Assembly: GCF_036057275.1 (NCBI RefSeq)
Contig: NZ_CP107945.1
Coordinates: forward strand, 6,448,001 to 6,512,000
DNA from: Streptomyces sp. NBC_00390
Lineage (GTDB): Bacteria; Actinomycetota; Actinomycetes; Streptomycetales; Streptomycetaceae
Direction: 5' to 3'
DNA: 64,000 bases
The position numbers were made by a program, and so were the translations under genes. This document shows positions 62,733 to 64,000 of the stretch, piece after piece. The notes under the pieces are model-generated. The model made no database searches. It had not been told where the DNA came from and saw only the letters and a program-made list of their open reading frames with translations. Within the stretch, counting starts at the first letter, position 1, and every line of letters starts with the position of its first letter.

Positions 62733-63185
62733 CTACCTCGGGACATCGCGCTTCGCCTCGTACCGCAGGGCCGCGCCGGTGACCACCGCGCCCAGGCCCT
62801 CCCACACTGCCACGCCGATCATGCCCGCCGGAGCACGGCCGCTGAGCACCGTGAGCGTGAAGACCGCGCAGGTCAGCAGGCGGAAGGGGACGGTCCAGCG
62901 GAAGAAGGGCTTCCAGTCGGCCAGGGACGCCAGGACGTAGTAGACGCCCATATTGACGGCGGCCATCGATGACGCGGTCACGAAGACCAGCGTGTGGTCT
63001 CCCTCCGCGCGGCGGGATTCGGCTGTGGAGCCGAAGCCCATGGCGGCGATCAGGGCGTCGGGGGCGATCAGCCCCAGCATGCCGAGCGCGGCGGCCAGGA
63101 CACCGAAGACCGCCATGGTCCAGCCGGACGGGGAACGGGGCAGGGTGCGCACGGAAGTCCTCGGGATGCAGGGGATGTCGGCCAT
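62733..63185 (-). CDS. Small integral membrane protein of unknown function
   Basis: 150 residues from ATG 63185 (155 if ATG 63200 is used). Four hydrophobic helices: MAVFGVLAAALGMLGLIAP, FVTASSMAAVNMGVYYVLASL, VPFRLLTCAVFTLTVLSG and MIGVAVWEGLGAVVTGAAL. The basic N-terminus would stay in the cytoplasm. No motif that I recognise. It lies between the CxxC gene and the penicillin-binding protein gene, all on the minus strand. Confidence 0.65.
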   Translation of the reverse strand: MADIPCIPRTSVRTLPRSPSGWTMAVFGVLAAALGMLGLIAPDALIAAMGFGSTAESRRAEGDHTLVFVTASSMAAVNMGVYYVLASLADWKPFFRWTVPFRLLTCAVFTLTVLSGRAPAGMIGVAVWEGLGAVVTGAALRYEAKRDVPR

Positions 63186-63239
63186 CGCGAGACCCTGCAT
63201 ACAGCGCGCCCCGCCCCGGTGAACAGGCCCTGTCCGGGA

Positions 63240-64000
63240 TCAGTCCAGCGCCGCCTGCATCATCTTCTGTGCGATCGGGGCCGCCAAACCGTTGCCGCTG
63301 ACCTCGGAGCGGGCCGCGCCGGAGTCTTCGACGACCACCGCGACGGCCACCTCCTTGCCGGTGTTCGGGTCCTTGCCGTATGACGTGAACCAGGCGTACG
63401 GCGTCTTGCTGTTGTTCTCGCCGCGCTGGGCCGTGCCCGTCTTGCCGCCGACCTCGGCGCCGGAGATCCGGGCGTTGGAGCCCGTGCCCTCCTCGACGAC
63501 CGTCACCATCGCGCTGCGCAACTGCTCGGCGGTCGAGGACGACACGATCCGCCGGCCGTCCCCGTCTCCGTACGACTCCAGGGTGTCGCCGTCCGCGTCC
63601 ACGACCTTGGAGACCATGTGCGGCGTGGCCAGCACGCCGTCGTTGGCGAGCGCCGCCGACACCATGGACATCTGCAGCGGGGTGGCCGTCACGTCGTACT
63701 GGCCGATGCCCGTCAGCGCCGTCCCCGCCTCGTCCATCCCCGACGGGTAGAGGCTGGCCGTCGCCCGGACCGGCACATCCTGCTCGGCGTCGTTGAACCC
63801 GAACTTCTCGGCCATCGCGCGGACCTTTTCCTGGCCCAGGTCGACGGCCATCTTGCCGAAGACGTTGTTGCAGGAGAACTGCAGGGCCGTGCGGATGGTG
63901 GCGTTCTCGCAGGGCGCGGACGGATTCTCGTTCTCCAGGGCCCGCGTCGAGCCGGGCAGCCGGTACGGGTCCGGGCTCTCGGTCTTCTCGTCGGCCGAGT
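63240..64000 (-). CDS. Penicillin-binding protein, transpeptidase C-terminus (5' part outside window)
   Basis: The frame is open to the right edge. About 253 residues of a class B/PBP2-type transpeptidase are present. The SxN motif is SCN in LQFSCNNVFGK and the KTG motif is KTGTAQ; the SxxK nucleophile must lie beyond the window. A conserved gap between these motifs, GIGQYDVTATPLQMSMVSAALANDG, matches the PbpA type that cross-links peptidoglycan. Likely a cell-division or polar-growth enzyme; the exact paralogue cannot be told from this part. Confidence 0.9.
   Translation of the reverse strand, partial: SADEKTESPDPYRLPGSTRALENENPSAPCENATIRTALQFSCNNVFGKMAVDLGQEKVRAMAEKFGFNDAEQDVPVRATASLYPSGMDEAGTALTGIGQYDVTATPLQMSMVSAALANDGVLATPHMVSKVVDADGDTLESYGDGDGRRIVSSSTAEQLRSAMVTVVEEGTGSNARISGAEVGGKTGTAQRGENNSKTPYAWFTSYGKDPNTGKEVAVAVVVEDSGAARSEVSGNGLAAPIAQKMMQAALD

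Overview
The window is high-GC chromosomal DNA with GTG and TTG starts, tightly coupled genes and the gene order of a Streptomyces core chromosome. Direct signs are whiA, the rapZ-yvcK-whiA block behind uvrC, Tat-exported enzymes, an opcA-containing pentose phosphate operon, and gene order that I recall from Streptomyces coelicolor. It looks like a housekeeping region with a small accessory patch near its right end. No transposase, integrase, prophage or CRISPR array is visible.

Layout. 1-4.2 kb: uvrC (5' end outside), rapZ, yvcK, whiA. 4.4-7.3 kb: a large secreted M14 carboxypeptidase. 7.5-14.6 kb: gap, pgk, tpiA, secG, an RbpA-family gene, an MFS exporter and pgi. 14.6-17.5 kb: two bacterial-PH membrane proteins and a secreted poly-gamma-glutamate-hydrolase-like enzyme. 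17.6-24.2 kb (minus): pgl-opcA-zwf-tal-tkt, transcribed from tkt. 24.6-28.1 kb: haem O synthase (ctaB), two plus-strand genes, and haem A synthase (ctaA, minus). 28.1-31.1 kb (minus): a hypothetical gene and an ABC exporter with a 39-codon ORF between ATPase and permease. 31.3-38.8 kb: a DUF72 gene and sufR-sufB-sufD-Rieske-sufC-sufS-sufU-sufT. The suf operon carries a CAAC-N6-GTTG operator over its promoter and an iron-box-like palindrome upstream.

39-50.4 kb holds a PucR-type regulator, a secreted lipase, dapD, a dapA-like gene, a small secreted protein behind a sigma-BldN-like promoter, a secreted nuclease and a PhoX-type phosphatase. The last two both have PHO-box-like repeats, which suggests shared phosphate-starvation control. 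50.4-52.6 kb is the most unusual part: a Ro60/TROVE protein gene preceded by a YrlA-type Y RNA with a circularly permuted tRNA-like module, and just before that a second, shorter Y-like hairpin that lacks the tRNA-like module. A small Tudor-like (DUF3553-type) protein follows.

52.7-56.1 kb: a double-TerD protein, a small conserved gene, a decayed gene and an MFS transporter. 56.2-60.1 kb (minus): a four-gene coupled operon P450-JAMM-P450-SDR, with two sets of direct repeats upstream; it resembles a minimal tailoring or biosynthetic cluster of unknown product. 60.4-64 kb: an NCS2 purine permease with an upstream 7-codon ORF, two hypothetical genes, and the 3' end of a penicillin-binding protein gene.

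Starts were moved from the longest ORF to the codon best supported by a ribosome binding site, a -10 hexamer or family length. All function calls are from reading motifs; no searches were run.
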